Origin: Alkalibacillus haloalkaliphilus
Lineage (GTDB): Bacteria; Bacillota; Bacilli; Bacillales; Alkalibacillaceae
Direction: 5' to 3'
Assembly: GCF_007991275.1 (NCBI RefSeq)
Contig: NZ_BJYA01000010.1
Coordinates: 58,625-122,624, forward strand
Length of the DNA stretch: 64,000 nt
In this document: piece after piece, positions 15,729-25,323 of the stretch
Layout: every line of letters starts with the position of its first letter
Numbering within the stretch: the first letter of the stretch is position 1
The notes under the pieces: generated by a model
The model's input: the letters and a program-made list of their open reading frames with translations, nothing else
Told to the model about the DNA's origin: nothing
Database searches by the model: none
Translations under genes and position numbers: made by a program

Positions 15729-16673
15729 TTAAATCGTCGGCTTGTAAAATTGACGGTTTTCTAATGGGAAAATACGATCAGTAAATTCACCTGGTTCAAC
15801 TGACTCTAAAGCACGATTCATCATATTCATTTTAGCATCAATCATATCGATTAAATGAAGCAACTCAGCTTCACGAACGATCGGCGCTTTCGGACTACCC
15901 CATTCACCTTTTCCATGATGACTTAACACAAGATGTTGAAGTAACATCACTTCTTCTCCTTCGATTCCTAACTCTTCTGCAGTAACTTTTATTTCATCTA
16001 CCATCATCGAGATATGTCCTAACATCTTACCTTCTAATGTATATGAGGGAGATGCTGGACTTGAAAGCTCTTTAACTTTACCAACGTCGTGTAAAATAAT
16101 ACCTGCATACAATAAGTCTGTATTAATTTCTGGATAAAGGTCTTTCATTTGTCGTGCGATCTTTAACATACTTATAATGTGATGAATTAAACCTGACGCA
16201 TATTCATGGTGGTTTTTCGTTGCAGCAGGATAAGTTAATAGTTCATCATTGTGCTTCTTCAAAATAGCTCTAACAATTCTTTGGATATTCGGGTTTTCTA
16301 ACGCAAAAATCATTTGCGTTAAATAATCTTGCATTTCTTCTAACTCGACTGGCGCTTTTTCAATAAAATCGTCGACACGAACACCGTCCATCTCATTCGA
16401 TAGTCTAATTTGTCTAATGTTTAGTTGGTTCTTACCACGAAACTGTCGGATTTCTCCGTGGACTTGAACGATTGCTTCTGGCATAAACGTCTCTTCATCT
16501 TCTTTCGTCGAATCCCATAGCTTTGCCTCAATTTCACCAGTACGGTCGCGGAAAATAATCGTTAAAAATGGCTTACCAGAACTCGTTACACCTTTATCTA
16601 CGGATTTAATGAGTAAAAATCCTTCAAATTGATCCCCTACTTGGCGATGAGCAATTCCTTGTGTCATCGTCAT
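15729..16673 (-). CDS. yhaM: 3'-5' exoribonuclease YhaM
   Basis: 314 residues, the family length. An N-terminal OB-fold (about 15-95: [30 protein letters not shown]) precedes an HD phosphohydrolase domain with [15 protein letters not shown], the metal pair in [13 protein letters not shown], and [14 protein letters not shown]. It degrades RNA, and DNA in some tests, from the 3' end. It is the last gene of yhaO-yhaN-yhaM, with 24 bp to yhaN. A second Met two codons later is a possible alternative start. Confidence 0.93.
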   Translation of the reverse strand: MTMTQGIAHRQVGDQFEGFLLIKSVDKGVTSSGKPFLTIIFRDRTGEIEAKLWDSTKEDEETFMPEAIVQVHGEIRQFRGKNQLNIRQIRLSNEMDGVRVDDFIEKAPVELEEMQDYLTQMIFALENPNIQRIVRAILKKHNDELLTYPAATKNHHEYASGLIHHIISMLKIARQMKDLYPEINTDLLYAGIILHDVGKVKELSSPASPSYTLEGKMLGHISMMVDEIKVTAEELGIEGEEVMLLQHLVLSHHGKGEWGSPKAPIVREAELLHLIDMIDAKMNMMNRALESVEPGEFTDRIFPLENRQFYKPTI

Positions 16674-16697
16674 TAAACTCTCCCCTTTTGTTTAAAA

Positions 16698-19658
16698 TTA
16701 TAAATTCGAAGCTTGTCTTTCTAACAGTGCTACTTCATTAACATTAGTTACAAATTGGTATGGCTCACAAGAAAAATAAATAAGTTGTTGGTTTTCACTT
16801 TGATTTAGCAAGATGTTCATCATTTGCTCTTTACGTTCTTCATCAAAGTGAACGAAAGCATCGTCTAACACGAAAGGAAATCCATGTGCTTCATTTAGTG
16901 ATTCATTTAAAGCTAAGCGCAATGCAATATACAATTGGTCTGCTGTACCATCTGACAATTGCTTCACATCAAACCACTTTCCATTTTGATGTTGTACGAT
17001 TAACGTTTCTTCTTGAGAAAACCTAACATCAATATAAGCAGCTCGCGTAACTTCATTAAATATTTTCGTTGTGAAATTTAATATTTTTGGTAAATATTCA
17101 TATTGATATCGAGCTTTCGTATCTTGCAATAATCCTTTAGCTGTTTGGAACACAGCCCACTGCTTAGCAAGCTCAATGACTTCCCCTTCAACCATCGACT
17201 TTTCATGGATTAGATCAGACAACTTCCCATCCTCTTCTAACTGACGAATATTAGCTGTACAGTCAGCCAATTGTTGCCTTAAGCTCTCGATCTTGTTTTG
17301 AATTTCATCATTGTTATGTCCATCTTGACTTAACTGCTCTTCAATTTCAATCCAATTATAAGATTGTTTTATAATGGAATCTGCTTGATCTTGAAATATA
17401 TTGTAGACAGATTGTGTTGCTTCTTGCTTTTGTCCATCTTTCAATTGATAAGTTTCAAAATCTTGAACCGCTTGTCCTAACGTTTCTTCATTTTCAAAAT
17501 TAGTTTCCGTTAACATATGACGCATTTCATTTTCGTAAGGTTGGTAATCATTTTTTAGTTCTGCAAGTTGGTTTTCTAATTCTGTTGCCCAATTTTGTTG
17601 ATAATTAATTTGTTCGTTCAAGTCTTGTTCATACTTCAAGTAATGACGAACCAGTTTGATATTTGATGCATGTTCGTTAAGTTCTTCATTGTTTATATAA
17701 TATGATAAAAAACGTTTCAGTTGGTCATCTAGTTGACCAATTGATTGTTGTAACCCGTCTACTTCGCTCCTTAATTCTCTTTGTTGCGTAATTAAGTTTT
17801 GAACCTTCGTTAGTACTTCAAACACTTCTTCCCATTGCTCTAATTCATATGATTCCAGTAACGGTAGTGCCTCAATTTCCTCTAGACGCTTTGTTTCATC
17901 TTTTTCTAGTTGTTGTTCTATTTTTAAACGTTCAGATTCAATTTCACGAAGCTCTCCATTCAGATAATCAATCTTCATTTGAATTTCTTTTAGCTGATCT
18001 TGCAATTCGCTCTGTTCTTGAATTACATGTTCCAGATTTTGAATACGTTGGTTCAACTCAACTTCATCACTATTGTCTAATTCTTCACGATCCCCATCAG
18101 CATTTGTTGAAATCTTACGGCTTTGTTGATGCAATAAAAAAACGATGAACATTCCGATGATTGCTACAACAGAAGTCCACAATAAACTGGGTTGAAATAG
18201 AACATCTGTTAATAATAAAGTGATGAGAATGGCCGTTACTACTCCCACACTCCATTTAGAGACATTAACGATTTGTCCAAATCTTTTCAGTTCCTTCTTC
18301 TGATTTAATTCTTGGTCTTTCAGCTGTTGTTCGTAATATTGAGACGCTCTCTTTTCTTTTAATTGTTCTAATTGTTGTTGATGTGTTTCTATTTCTTCGG
18401 ATGGTTTAGCTTGTCGGTCTACTTTCGCCCTTTTCTCTTCTAACTCTTTTAATTCGTTTAACTTTAAACGTTTTCGTCTTTCAAAGTCACTTAGCTTTTC
18501 GGCATTAAGAGAAACGTCTTGTGCGAGTCTTGCCCACGTTTGTTTTGTGTAGTCTGTTAATTCTAAAGAATTCAGCTCTTCTTCACTTAAGGTAATCCCT
18601 ACAGATTGTAAATAATTGTTTAGTTTAAATTGTTGCTCAGTGATTTTTGCTTGTAAGTCTTCTTTTTGATCAAGCTTTTGTTCGAGTTGAACAGCCCAAT
18701 GCTGAACTTCCTCTAAAGTAAAAGGAAAATGCTCCTGTTTAGCTTGTTCCATTAAACGGTTTCGTTCATCTTTTACACTACTTAATTTATTAATTAAAAC
18801 TTTAGCACGCTCATCGTATTCTTGCCTTTTGGCTTTTACTTGTTCATAACGCTCAATCAAACCTTCAGTTAAATTAGAATGAGTTAATAGCTCCTCCATT
18901 TCACGGTCAAGCTTCTGCACTTGTTCAATAGATGATTTAGCTTGTAATAACTTTTGGGCTTCACCAATTTTGGTATCAAGACGATTCTTTTCTATTTTAA
19001 GGTTTTGAATATCTTGTTCTAACTGTTTAGCTTCTTGATAAAGTGTTTGGTGTTGCTGTTCACGGGCATGAACTTTTTCGATTTCTTCATTAAGTGACTT
19101 TAACTGAAGCAATTTTTCATTTACAGGTGGTTTTCTTCCTTGTTTCTTAAACAGTTTGTCACTGTCTTTCGTTAAATCTTGTTCAAGTTTTACAACGTAA
19201 TCAGAACCCGTTAAGCCTAAGTTAAATAAAACTTTCCCAATATCCTCAGTTTGTTTATGACGAATGGCGTGTAAGTCTCGGTCTTTAAAAGAAAAAATTG
19301 ATTCAAATAAATATTGATCCACTTGCTTTAATAGACGGTCAGTCTTTTCTTCATCTAACTTTTCGCCAAGATGATAGGCTATTCTTTTACCACGATGAAT
19401 GTGGGCAAAACGCTCAATTGTATACTCGTTTCCTTCATCATGAATAATAACCCGACCACCTAGTTGACCGTCTACTAATGACGTGTACTGCTTTCGTTCT
19501 GCAGGGGACAAGCCAAATAACACATACGTTATGAACATCCTAATTGATGATTTACCAGACTCATTTGGGCCATATAAGTAATTAAACCCATTGGTTAGCT
19601 CAATCACTTCATCTTTCCACTTACCAAACGAGACGATCTCTAATCGCTTTAAATACAC
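16698..19658 (-). CDS. yhaN: SbcC/Rad50-like ATPase YhaN
   Basis: 986 residues using the GTG at 19658, which lies just after the yhaO stop behind GGAAGGGAT; an in-frame ATG at 19673 overlaps yhaO. Walker A GPNESGKSS (30-38) is at the N-terminus. The ABC signature LSDGTADQLYIALRLAL and Walker B PFVLDDAFVHFDEE are at the C-terminus. Between them lie two long Gln/Glu-rich coiled coils. Unusually for Rad50 relatives, the middle carries two hydrophobic segments (about 470-487 and 494-511) where a zinc hook would be, so the coil tip is probably membrane-inserted, as in other Bacillus YhaN. With YhaO it should form an Mre11-Rad50-like nuclease complex. Confidence 0.9.
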   Translation of the reverse strand: MYLKRLEIVSFGKWKDEVIELTNGFNYLYGPNESGKSSIRMFITYVLFGLSPAERKQYTSLVDGQLGGRVIIHDEGNEYTIERFAHIHRGKRIAYHLGEKLDEEKTDRLLKQVDQYLFESIFSFKDRDLHAIRHKQTEDIGKVLFNLGLTGSDYVVKLEQDLTKDSDKLFKKQGRKPPVNEKLLQLKSLNEEIEKVHAREQQHQTLYQEAKQLEQDIQNLKIEKNRLDTKIGEAQKLLQAKSSIEQVQKLDREMEELLTHSNLTEGLIERYEQVKAKRQEYDERAKVLINKLSSVKDERNRLMEQAKQEHFPFTLEEVQHWAVQLEQKLDQKEDLQAKITEQQFKLNNYLQSVGITLSEEELNSLELTDYTKQTWARLAQDVSLNAEKLSDFERRKRLKLNELKELEEKRAKVDRQAKPSEEIETHQQQLEQLKEKRASQYYEQQLKDQELNQKKELKRFGQIVNVSKWSVGVVTAILITLLLTDVLFQPSLLWTSVVAIIGMFIVFLLHQQSRKISTNADGDREELDNSDEVELNQRIQNLEHVIQEQSELQDQLKEIQMKIDYLNGELREIESERLKIEQQLEKDETKRLEEIEALPLLESYELEQWEEVFEVLTKVQNLITQQRELRSEVDGLQQSIGQLDDQLKRFLSYYINNEELNEHASNIKLVRHYLKYEQDLNEQINYQQNWATELENQLAELKNDYQPYENEMRHMLTETNFENEETLGQAVQDFETYQLKDGQKQEATQSVYNIFQDQADSIIKQSYNWIEIEEQLSQDGHNNDEIQNKIESLRQQLADCTANIRQLEEDGKLSDLIHEKSMVEGEVIELAKQWAVFQTAKGLLQDTKARYQYEYLPKILNFTTKIFNEVTRAAYIDVRFSQEETLIVQHQNGKWFDVKQLSDGTADQLYIALRLALNESLNEAHGFPFVLDDAFVHFDEERKEQMMNILLNQSENQQLIYFSCEPYQFVTNVNEVALLERQASNL

Positions 19659-19659
19659 A

Positions 19660-20880
19660 TTAATCCCTTCCATCTTTCAATAGCTTTTCGATTATAAGTT
19701 GTTCTGCTTCTGCTTCAATTTGTTCTAAATCGTGTTTCGTTAAAGTTCCAATCTGTTGTTTGAAATGACGATTATTTAGAAGATCATCTAAATACCGTTT
19801 ACTGTCATCCGCTTCATCTATCATTTTTATTACTTCACCAACAAACTGGTTCGATTGTTTTAATTGTTTGCGATCGTATTGCACGACTTGATCAAGTTTT
19901 AATGATTGTATCCATACCCAATCCTCTTCATCATTTTCACCCTCGTTGAGTAAATAGAACAACTCTTCCTCATACTGTCGTAACTGATCTTGTACGAAGA
20001 CTGTTATTCTAAGCCATACTTTTCCTGACTCATGACGCAAGCGATCCTTGTATGCTTTTAACTGTTCGATTAAATCATCAAAGGTATGACAATTCATGTA
20101 AGTTAACTCTTCTTCTACAAACAAAATGTCATGTAATTGGTGAAACTGGATTTGTGTTTGGTTTTGACTCAAATCAACGATATAACAACCTTTCTCGCCT
20201 GTCTCCTTTATATGTCGCCCTTGAATATTACCAGGGTAAACAATGTAAGGTTGGTAAGATAAAACTTCACGTTTATGAATATGTCCAAGCGCCCAATAAT
20301 CAAAAGATGTCGCCTTTAACTGTTCTAACAAAAACGGCGCATATTGATCATGCTCGTTGTTCGTTTTTGAACTACCGTGTAATGTCGCAATTTGAAGTCG
20401 GTCATGACTAACAGGATCATACTCATGAACTTTTGATTCAGTAACTGCTCGACTTTCATAACTAAACCCATGGATATCGGCTAGTACTTCTCCATCTCTC
20501 TCAAACGGAAATGACATCACACTTTGTTGTGTAAAAACATATGTATTACTTGGGAAAGTTAAATCCACCTTGTTCAACATTTGATAATCGTGGTTACCAA
20601 AACTAATAAAGGCATTTATGTTATGTTGTTCTAATTTTTTTAAGCCATCTTTTAATGCGACTAATGACTTTAAAGATGCTGAGTCTTGATCAAACAAATC
20701 TCCGACTAATAATACGAAATCAACTCGTTGTTCGATCGCTAAGTCAATAAGTCGTTTAAAAGCTTTAAACGTACTTGCTTTAACATCTGTTAATATATTT
20801 CCTGGTAAATGTCGCATACCTTTGTACGGACTGTCGAGGTGTAAATCAGCGCTATGTAAAAATCGAACAGATTGATGCAT
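19660..20880 (-). CDS. yhaO: SbcD/Mre11-like metallophosphoesterase YhaO
   Basis: 406 residues. Calcineurin-type phosphoesterase motifs are in order: SADLHLDSP (10-18), GDLFDQDS, GNHDY, TLHGS and GHIHKR. A C-terminal region rich in Gln and Glu would cap the partner. It is the first gene of the operon; its stop is one base before the yhaN start codon. By homology it is the nuclease subunit of the YhaO-YhaN DNA-repair complex. The third member, YhaM, is a separate 3' exonuclease. Confidence 0.91.
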   Translation of the reverse strand: MHQSVRFLHSADLHLDSPYKGMRHLPGNILTDVKASTFKAFKRLIDLAIEQRVDFVLLVGDLFDQDSASLKSLVALKDGLKKLEQHNINAFISFGNHDYQMLNKVDLTFPSNTYVFTQQSVMSFPFERDGEVLADIHGFSYESRAVTESKVHEYDPVSHDRLQIATLHGSSKTNNEHDQYAPFLLEQLKATSFDYWALGHIHKREVLSYQPYIVYPGNIQGRHIKETGEKGCYIVDLSQNQTQIQFHQLHDILFVEEELTYMNCHTFDDLIEQLKAYKDRLRHESGKVWLRITVFVQDQLRQYEEELFYLLNEGENDEEDWVWIQSLKLDQVVQYDRKQLKQSNQFVGEVIKMIDEADDSKRYLDDLLNNRHFKQQIGTLTKHDLEQIEAEAEQLIIEKLLKDGRD

Positions 20881-21038
20881 CGTTGTTCCTCCAATAGATA
20901 TAATGTATGTATTATTTTATCAAATTTTATATACGAATGCACGTTCGGTGAATAATAAAAATTATGACGTCAGACTATTTACAAAAGTCAACAAAATCCA
21001 TATAGTTAAGATAAGAAGATACATAGGGAGGAACTGAC

Positions 21039-21224
21039 ATGAAGACGTACTACTTAACGGTATATTCCAAAAAAGGTGAAAACTTATTAGATGAAACGTT
21101 TGAAGCTAAAGATGATCAAGAAGCTAAAGATGTTGGTACAAAGAAATTAGAAGAGCAAGATTATCAAGAACTGACACACCGTTGTGTATCACCAGATGGG
21201 CGTCTTGTATTATTCCATCGCTAA
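21039..21224 (+). CDS. YhzD-like small protein
   Basis: 61 residues, GGGAGG site. The product MKTYYLTVYSKKGENLLDE continues as a small alpha/beta protein ending HRCVSPDGRLVLFHR. The pattern agrees with my memory of the YhzD family, found in this same neighbourhood in Bacillus; the name is from memory and should be treated as probable. Soluble, with no catalytic motif; function unknown. Confidence 0.65.
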   Translation: MKTYYLTVYSKKGENLLDETFEAKDDQEAKDVGTKKLEEQDYQELTHRCVSPDGRLVLFHR

Positions 21225-21230
21225 TAAATA

Positions 21231-21263
21231 AAGGCTATCGAACTTAAGCTCGATAGCCTTTTT
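21231..21263. terminator. Bidirectional terminator between yhzD-like gene and yheA
   Basis: AAGGCTATCGA (21231-21241) pairs perfectly with TCGATAGCCTT (21250-21260), A-rich on the left and T-rich on the right. Confidence 0.88.
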
Positions 21264-21267
21264 ATAT

Positions 21268-21618
21268 TTACTGTTCTTCTTCACCGTATAAATCTTCAAG
21301 TGGCTTCGTAATAATTTTACTAATATCACCGATTACAGTATTTAAACGTTGCTCTTCTTCCATTAACTTAGAAATATCTTCGTTTTGTTGAACAAGCTCA
21401 ACGACTTGCTTTGCTTTGTTCACTTCTTCTTCAGAAATCTCTTCACCTTGCATTTGCTTTTGCTGTAGATTTAATTGAGTGTCACGGAAGTTATCGAACA
21501 TTTGCTTAGTTGTAGGGTCATTCATAACCTTATCATAAGCATCTTTTAAACCTTGGAATTCTTCACTTTCACGAAGACCTTTTTCTAAATCGTAAGCTAA
21601 ATCATATAAGTTTGACAC
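21268..21618 (-). CDS. yheA: YlbF/YmcA-family protein YheA
   Basis: 116 residues, almost entirely helical, with LYDLAYDLEKGLRESEEFQG and a Gln-rich NLQQKQMQGEEIS turn. This is the YlbF (DUF964) fold whose other members form the RicAFT complex controlling RNase Y. Whether YheA acts on RNA is not known. It is followed by a terminator; yheB is 80 bp upstream in the same direction, as in B. subtilis. Confidence 0.88.
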   Translation of the reverse strand: MSNLYDLAYDLEKGLRESEEFQGLKDAYDKVMNDPTTKQMFDNFRDTQLNLQQKQMQGEEISEEEVNKAKQVVELVQQNEDISKLMEEEQRLNTVIGDISKIITKPLEDLYGEEEQ

Positions 21619-21698
21619 AATATACCTCCTAAATTGACTAACACATATTCGACTACTACTGTATCAGAGAATACCCAAGCTGTATAGTATAATCTTTT

Positions 21699-22835
21699 TT
21701 AACTAATAAACAGGACAATGATTCCTTGAACAAATCCGATAGTACCACCAAGAACTGCACCTAAGTAAGTGATCATATTGAATTCGCGCTTCGTTATTTC
21801 TAACACCATTTTTTCTAAGCGGGCAACGTCAAACTGATTAACTTCCCTCTGCACCATTCCTGCAATATTAAATGTTTCCATGATGTCCGTAACTTTACCA
21901 GCTAATTGGTCAAATAACATTTCCACACCATTTGGGATTACACGCGATGTGATCGCATGCTCGAAATGATTATACCACGTTGATACTGGTTCATTTAAAT
22001 ACTGCTCGATATTCAAATGGTTTAGTAAGTAGTCGGAAACCTTATCTTCTAAAGTGTCGTCAAAAAAACGCTCTCTTATAACCGAAAGTTCTGTATGCTG
22101 CCATTTCAACCATTCAGCCCGTAGTAATGTCTCCACCGTTTCTTCAGTATCATGAGAACGAATAAACTGGTTAATCGCAGGGGTGATTTTTTCAACTAAG
22201 CCTTCCTCCCCTAAGTAAGACGACACCATACTACCTAAAAACCCTTGTGTAGCAAGAAAAGAAGATGCTGATTCAGATAATTTATTTTGTCCTTCACGGC
22301 TATTAATGTAATCATCGACTTGTTGCAAAATGTACTTTGCAGCTAGTGGCAGTTGCTGATCAATCGATTCTTTTAAGTCTTCAGGTAAAACATCATTTAA
22401 TGTCCGTGATTGATTTTCATCATATAGATTCGTTAATTCATGATGTACTTTATGTTTAACAGTACTTTCTATTGATTCAACTGAAAGGCCATCATGAAAT
22501 TGTTGAAGCAGTCTAATTGTTGTTTGGTCTTGTTTTAAATATTCATTCAAGCGAGACTGAATCATCGTTGTTGCCTGATTTTGAAGGCTACTCTCTTTTA
22601 GCTTATCACTAATCGCATCAGCCGTTACTAAGTGATTAGTGACGAGTTTCCCTAATTGTTCAGCTAACTCCTCTTGTCGCTTTGGAATTAAGCCTGGAGT
22701 AAATGGGACTTTCCACTTCCCTATGTATAAAGCTTTGTATGGTTTAAATAACATTTTAATGGCTAAAAAGTTTGTCATTCCACCAATGATCGCACCAATT
22801 GCAATCATCATTAACATTATTAGCACTACATTCAT
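21699..22835 (-). CDS. yheB: DUF445 membrane protein YheB
   Basis: 378 residues. N-terminal membrane segment (about 3-25, with IGAIIGGMTNFLAIKMLFKP), a long soluble amphipathic region, and a C-terminal membrane hairpin (YLGAVLGGTIGFVQGIIVLF). The TNFLAIKMLFKPYKALYIG signature defines DUF445/YheB. The family is found on spore membranes in Bacillus; its biochemical function is unknown. Its neighbour yheA confirms synteny. Confidence 0.88.
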   Translation of the reverse strand: MNVVLIMLMMIAIGAIIGGMTNFLAIKMLFKPYKALYIGKWKVPFTPGLIPKRQEELAEQLGKLVTNHLVTADAISDKLKESSLQNQATTMIQSRLNEYLKQDQTTIRLLQQFHDGLSVESIESTVKHKVHHELTNLYDENQSRTLNDVLPEDLKESIDQQLPLAAKYILQQVDDYINSREGQNKLSESASSFLATQGFLGSMVSSYLGEEGLVEKITPAINQFIRSHDTEETVETLLRAEWLKWQHTELSVIRERFFDDTLEDKVSDYLLNHLNIEQYLNEPVSTWYNHFEHAITSRVIPNGVEMLFDQLAGKVTDIMETFNIAGMVQREVNQFDVARLEKMVLEITKREFNMITYLGAVLGGTIGFVQGIIVLFIS

Positions 22836-23006
22836 ATCATCGACCTCTTCTCTTATTTAACCAGTTCTAAAATAGCATACTCTGTTCAAATTATCGACAA
22901 ATTATTACTTATAGTCAACAGTTTCCACACATGTTCATGAAGTAAAAACAAATAATAAAACTGTGAGAAACCTGAAGAAGGCTTCTTACAAAAGGAGGTT
23001 CCTGCA

Positions 23007-23201
23007 GTGGCAAAACCATCTAAAGAACAAGGTGACGTGAGAAGCGAATACGATTTAGATGTCGATCGTATGATGAACGAAGGTTTAGCAGGTGGTTATG
23101 TAACACCGAGATATGACAAGGTGCAAATTGAAGAGGCACATGAAATAAGAAGAAACGGTGAACCATTTGCAGAAGCTGAAACAACAAACGAGACAAAATA
23201 A
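23007..23201 (+). CDS. Small acidic soluble protein, family not certain
   Basis: 64 residues, GTG start after AAAGGAGGT. Composition is charged and hydrophilic with MNEGLAGGYVTPRYDKVQIEE in the middle, reminiscent of short DUF4025/YozQ-like spore proteins, though I cannot confirm that. A strong ribosome-binding site and a downstream hairpin support expression. The longer minus-strand ORF overlapping it is a product of the repeat array and is rejected. Confidence 0.6.
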   Translation: MAKPSKEQGDVRSEYDLDVDRMMNEGLAGGYVTPRYDKVQIEEAHEIRRNGEPFAEAETTNETK

Positions 23202-23213
23202 CCGCTAAAAATG

Positions 23214-23245
23214 GAGGTTTGGCATAAGCCGGACCTCTGTTTTTA
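23214..23245 (+). terminator. Terminator of the 64-residue protein gene
   Basis: GGAGGT/ACCTCT arms with an inner GGC/GCC pairing, followed by GTTTTTATT. The 3' half of the loop (CATAAGCCGGAC) resembles the repeat unit that follows. Confidence 0.65.
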
Positions 23246-23248
23246 TTA

Positions 23249-23430
23249 TTGTTGGATGAAGGTGGCTTATTGCCGGACGAGTGGCAATTAGTGTCGGACG
23301 AACACGCCTTATTGTCGGATGAGCGGCAATTAGTGTCGGACAAACACACCTTATTGCCGGACAAGTGGTCATAAGTGCCGGACAAACACACTTTATTGCC
23401 GGACGAGTGGCAATTAGTGTCGGACAAAAG
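23249..23430. repeat. Intergenic array of 21-bp repeats arranged as alternating pairs
   Basis: The core CGGAC (or CGGAT/TGGAT) occurs at 23253, 23274, 23295, 23316, 23337, 23358, 23379, 23400 and 23421, exactly every 21 bp. Two unit types alternate, one with TTATTG before the core and one with ATTAGTG or ATAAGTG. This gives a 42-bp higher-order repeat. ATTGCC and GGCAAT flank the core of the first type (23269-23274 with 23283-23288), a small hairpin that recurs at 23395-23414. It fills most of a 330-bp space between convergent genes. Confidence 0.9.
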
Positions 23431-23464
23431 AACGCACCTAATTAGAAACTACTACAAATTTAAT

Positions 23465-23494
23465 AAAGAGGGCCTCAATTAAGACCCTCTTTTA
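23465..23494. terminator. Terminator of the SASP gene, possibly bidirectional
   Basis: AAAGAGGG (23465-23472) pairs with CCCTCTTT (23485-23492). Confidence 0.7.
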
Positions 23495-23534
23495 ACTTTA
23501 ATGATTAATTTTTGAGTTTCATAAGCTGATCAGC

Positions 23535-23732
23535 TTACTGACCGCCCATCTGTTGCTCTGCCATTTGTACTAAACGCTTTGTAATTTCACCACCAACTGA
23601 ACCGTTAGAGCGTGAAGTTGAATCAGGACCAAGCTGTACACCAAATTCTTGTGCGATTTCAGTCTTCATTTGGTCTAGAGCTTGTGCCACACCAGGAACT
23701 ACTAATTGGTTTGAATTGTTGTTTTGAGCCAT
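23535..23732 (-). CDS. Alpha/beta-type small acid-soluble spore protein
   Basis: 65 residues from ATG 23732 behind AGGAGGTG; the upstream in-frame start is rejected. The signature segments are intact: the germination protease site TEIAQEFGV and the DNA-binding [21 protein letters not shown]. These proteins coat DNA in the forespore, protect it from UV and are degraded on germination. This proves the organism is an endospore former. A forespore sigma-factor promoter would be expected, but I could not identify one with confidence. Confidence 0.95.
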   Translation of the reverse strand: MAQNNNSNQLVVPGVAQALDQMKTEIAQEFGVQLGPDSTSRSNGSVGGEITKRLVQMAEQQMGGQ

Positions 23733-23808
23733 TTTGTTCACCTCCTGTGTAATCATTATTGTTAACAGGAGGCGGTAGAATATGACCTAATTTTCTAGGT
23801 AAATAATG

Positions 23809-25200
23809 TTATTTAGCGTTCGGTTTTGTCATTTCTTTTGGCACTACTAAACGATCAAAATCTTCTCCAGATAGAATGCCAGTATCTACTGACGCTTCAC
23901 GTAACGTTTGATTGTTTTCATGTGCATGCTTAGCAATTTTTGCAGCATTTTCGTACCCGATATGTGGGTTAAGTGCTGTTACAAGCATTAGTGAATCATT
24001 TAAATACTTTTCAATCTCTTTCTCATCTGGCTCAAGGCCTACTAAGCAACGCTCGTCAAATGATATCATGCTATCGCCAAGTAACTGACAAGATTGTAAG
24101 AAGTTATAAGCAATCATCGGCTTATAAACGTTTAACTCGAAGTTTCCTTGGCTTGCAGCAAAGCCAATTGCAGCGTCATTACCCATAACATGAGCTGCTA
24201 CCATTGTAATTGCTTCACTTTGAGTTGGGTTAACTTTACCTGGCATAATTGAGCTACCTGGCTCATTAGCTGGGATTGTAATTTCACCAATACCACATCG
24301 AGGACCACTAGCTAACCAACGAACATCGTTAGCAATCTTCATAACATCAGCTGCTAAACCTTTAATAGCACCATGAGCATGGACTAATTCGTCATGACTT
24401 GTTAAAGCGTGAAACTTATTTTCAGCTGAAACGAATTGGCCATTCGTTTCATCGTTAATTTTCTGTGCTACTGTTTCGGCAAAATCAGGATGTGCGTTAA
24501 TACCAGTTCCAACTGCTGTACCACCTAAAGCTATTTCACGGACATACTTTAACGAATCTTCAATCATTGATTCCGTTTTAACAAGCATACGGTGCCAACC
24601 GCTAATTTCTTGTCCAAGTGTAATAGGTGTCGCATCTTGTAAATGTGTACGACCAATTTTCACTAGATCATAGTAAGCATCTGTTTTTTCTTTTAATGTA
24701 TCTTTCATTTGACGTAATGAAGGTAGTAAATGGTCTTCAACCTTTTTAACAGCTGCAATATGTAATGCAGTTGGATAAGTGTCATTGGAGCTTTGTGACT
24801 TGTTAACGTCATCATTCGGATGTAGTCTTACCTCTTTGCCTTGCTCTTCTAACCACTCATTACCAACATAAGCTAACACTTCATTCATATTCATGTTAGA
24901 CTGCGTTCCACTACCTGTTTGCCAAACTACAAGAGGGAAGTGGTCAAATAACTCTCCTGCTAATACACGATCAGCAGCATGAGCTACTGCATCTGCTTTA
25001 TCACTCTCTAATAAACCTAAAGATTCATTAGCACGTGCTGCACTCTTCTTTAAAATCGCAAACCCTTCAATAATTTCTTTCGGCATTGTTTCGTTACCGA
25101 TCGGGAAATTTAAAACACTTCGTTGCGTTTGAGCACCCCAATATTTGTCTGCAGGTACTTTCATTTCACCTAACGTATCTCGTTCAATACGATAATCCAT
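23809..25200 (-). CDS. fumC: Class II fumarate hydratase
   Basis: 463 residues, standard length. It opens with [20 protein letters not shown] and carries [13 protein letters not shown], the substrate-site TYPTALH region, and the superfamily signature [15 protein letters not shown]. It interconverts fumarate and malate in the TCA cycle, in the cytoplasm. Monocistronic in appearance; odhAB for another TCA step lies 32 kb away in the same window. Confidence 0.96.
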   Translation of the reverse strand: MDYRIERDTLGEMKVPADKYWGAQTQRSVLNFPIGNETMPKEIIEGFAILKKSAARANESLGLLESDKADAVAHAADRVLAGELFDHFPLVVWQTGSGTQSNMNMNEVLAYVGNEWLEEQGKEVRLHPNDDVNKSQSSNDTYPTALHIAAVKKVEDHLLPSLRQMKDTLKEKTDAYYDLVKIGRTHLQDATPITLGQEISGWHRMLVKTESMIEDSLKYVREIALGGTAVGTGINAHPDFAETVAQKINDETNGQFVSAENKFHALTSHDELVHAHGAIKGLAADVMKIANDVRWLASGPRCGIGEITIPANEPGSSIMPGKVNPTQSEAITMVAAHVMGNDAAIGFAASQGNFELNVYKPMIAYNFLQSCQLLGDSMISFDERCLVGLEPDEKEIEKYLNDSLMLVTALNPHIGYENAAKIAKHAHENNQTLREASVDTGILSGEDFDRLVVPKEMTKPNAK

Positions 25201-25291
25201 TAAAAATCCTCCTCCATATAAAAAGACAACTTTTTAAACCACTTATTATTATAATAATAAATTTGAAGAATTTAAACGAATAGCCACTAAA

Positions 25292-25319
25292 AAAAGGCCT
25301 AAAACATGATAGGCCTTTT
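25292..25319 (-). terminator. Terminator of the D,D-carboxypeptidase gene
   Basis: AAAAGGCCTA (25292-25301) pairs perfectly with TAGGCCTTTT (25310-25319). Confidence 0.85.
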
Positions 25320-25323
25320 AATA

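Noticed and set aside
23020..23427. Minus-strand ORF of 135 codons with a repeated SDTNCHS / SGNKVCL peptide
   Set aside because: It is read through the 21-bp array (7 codons per unit), so the open frame is a by-product of period divisibility by three. It has no convincing start site and overlaps the better-supported gene at 23007.
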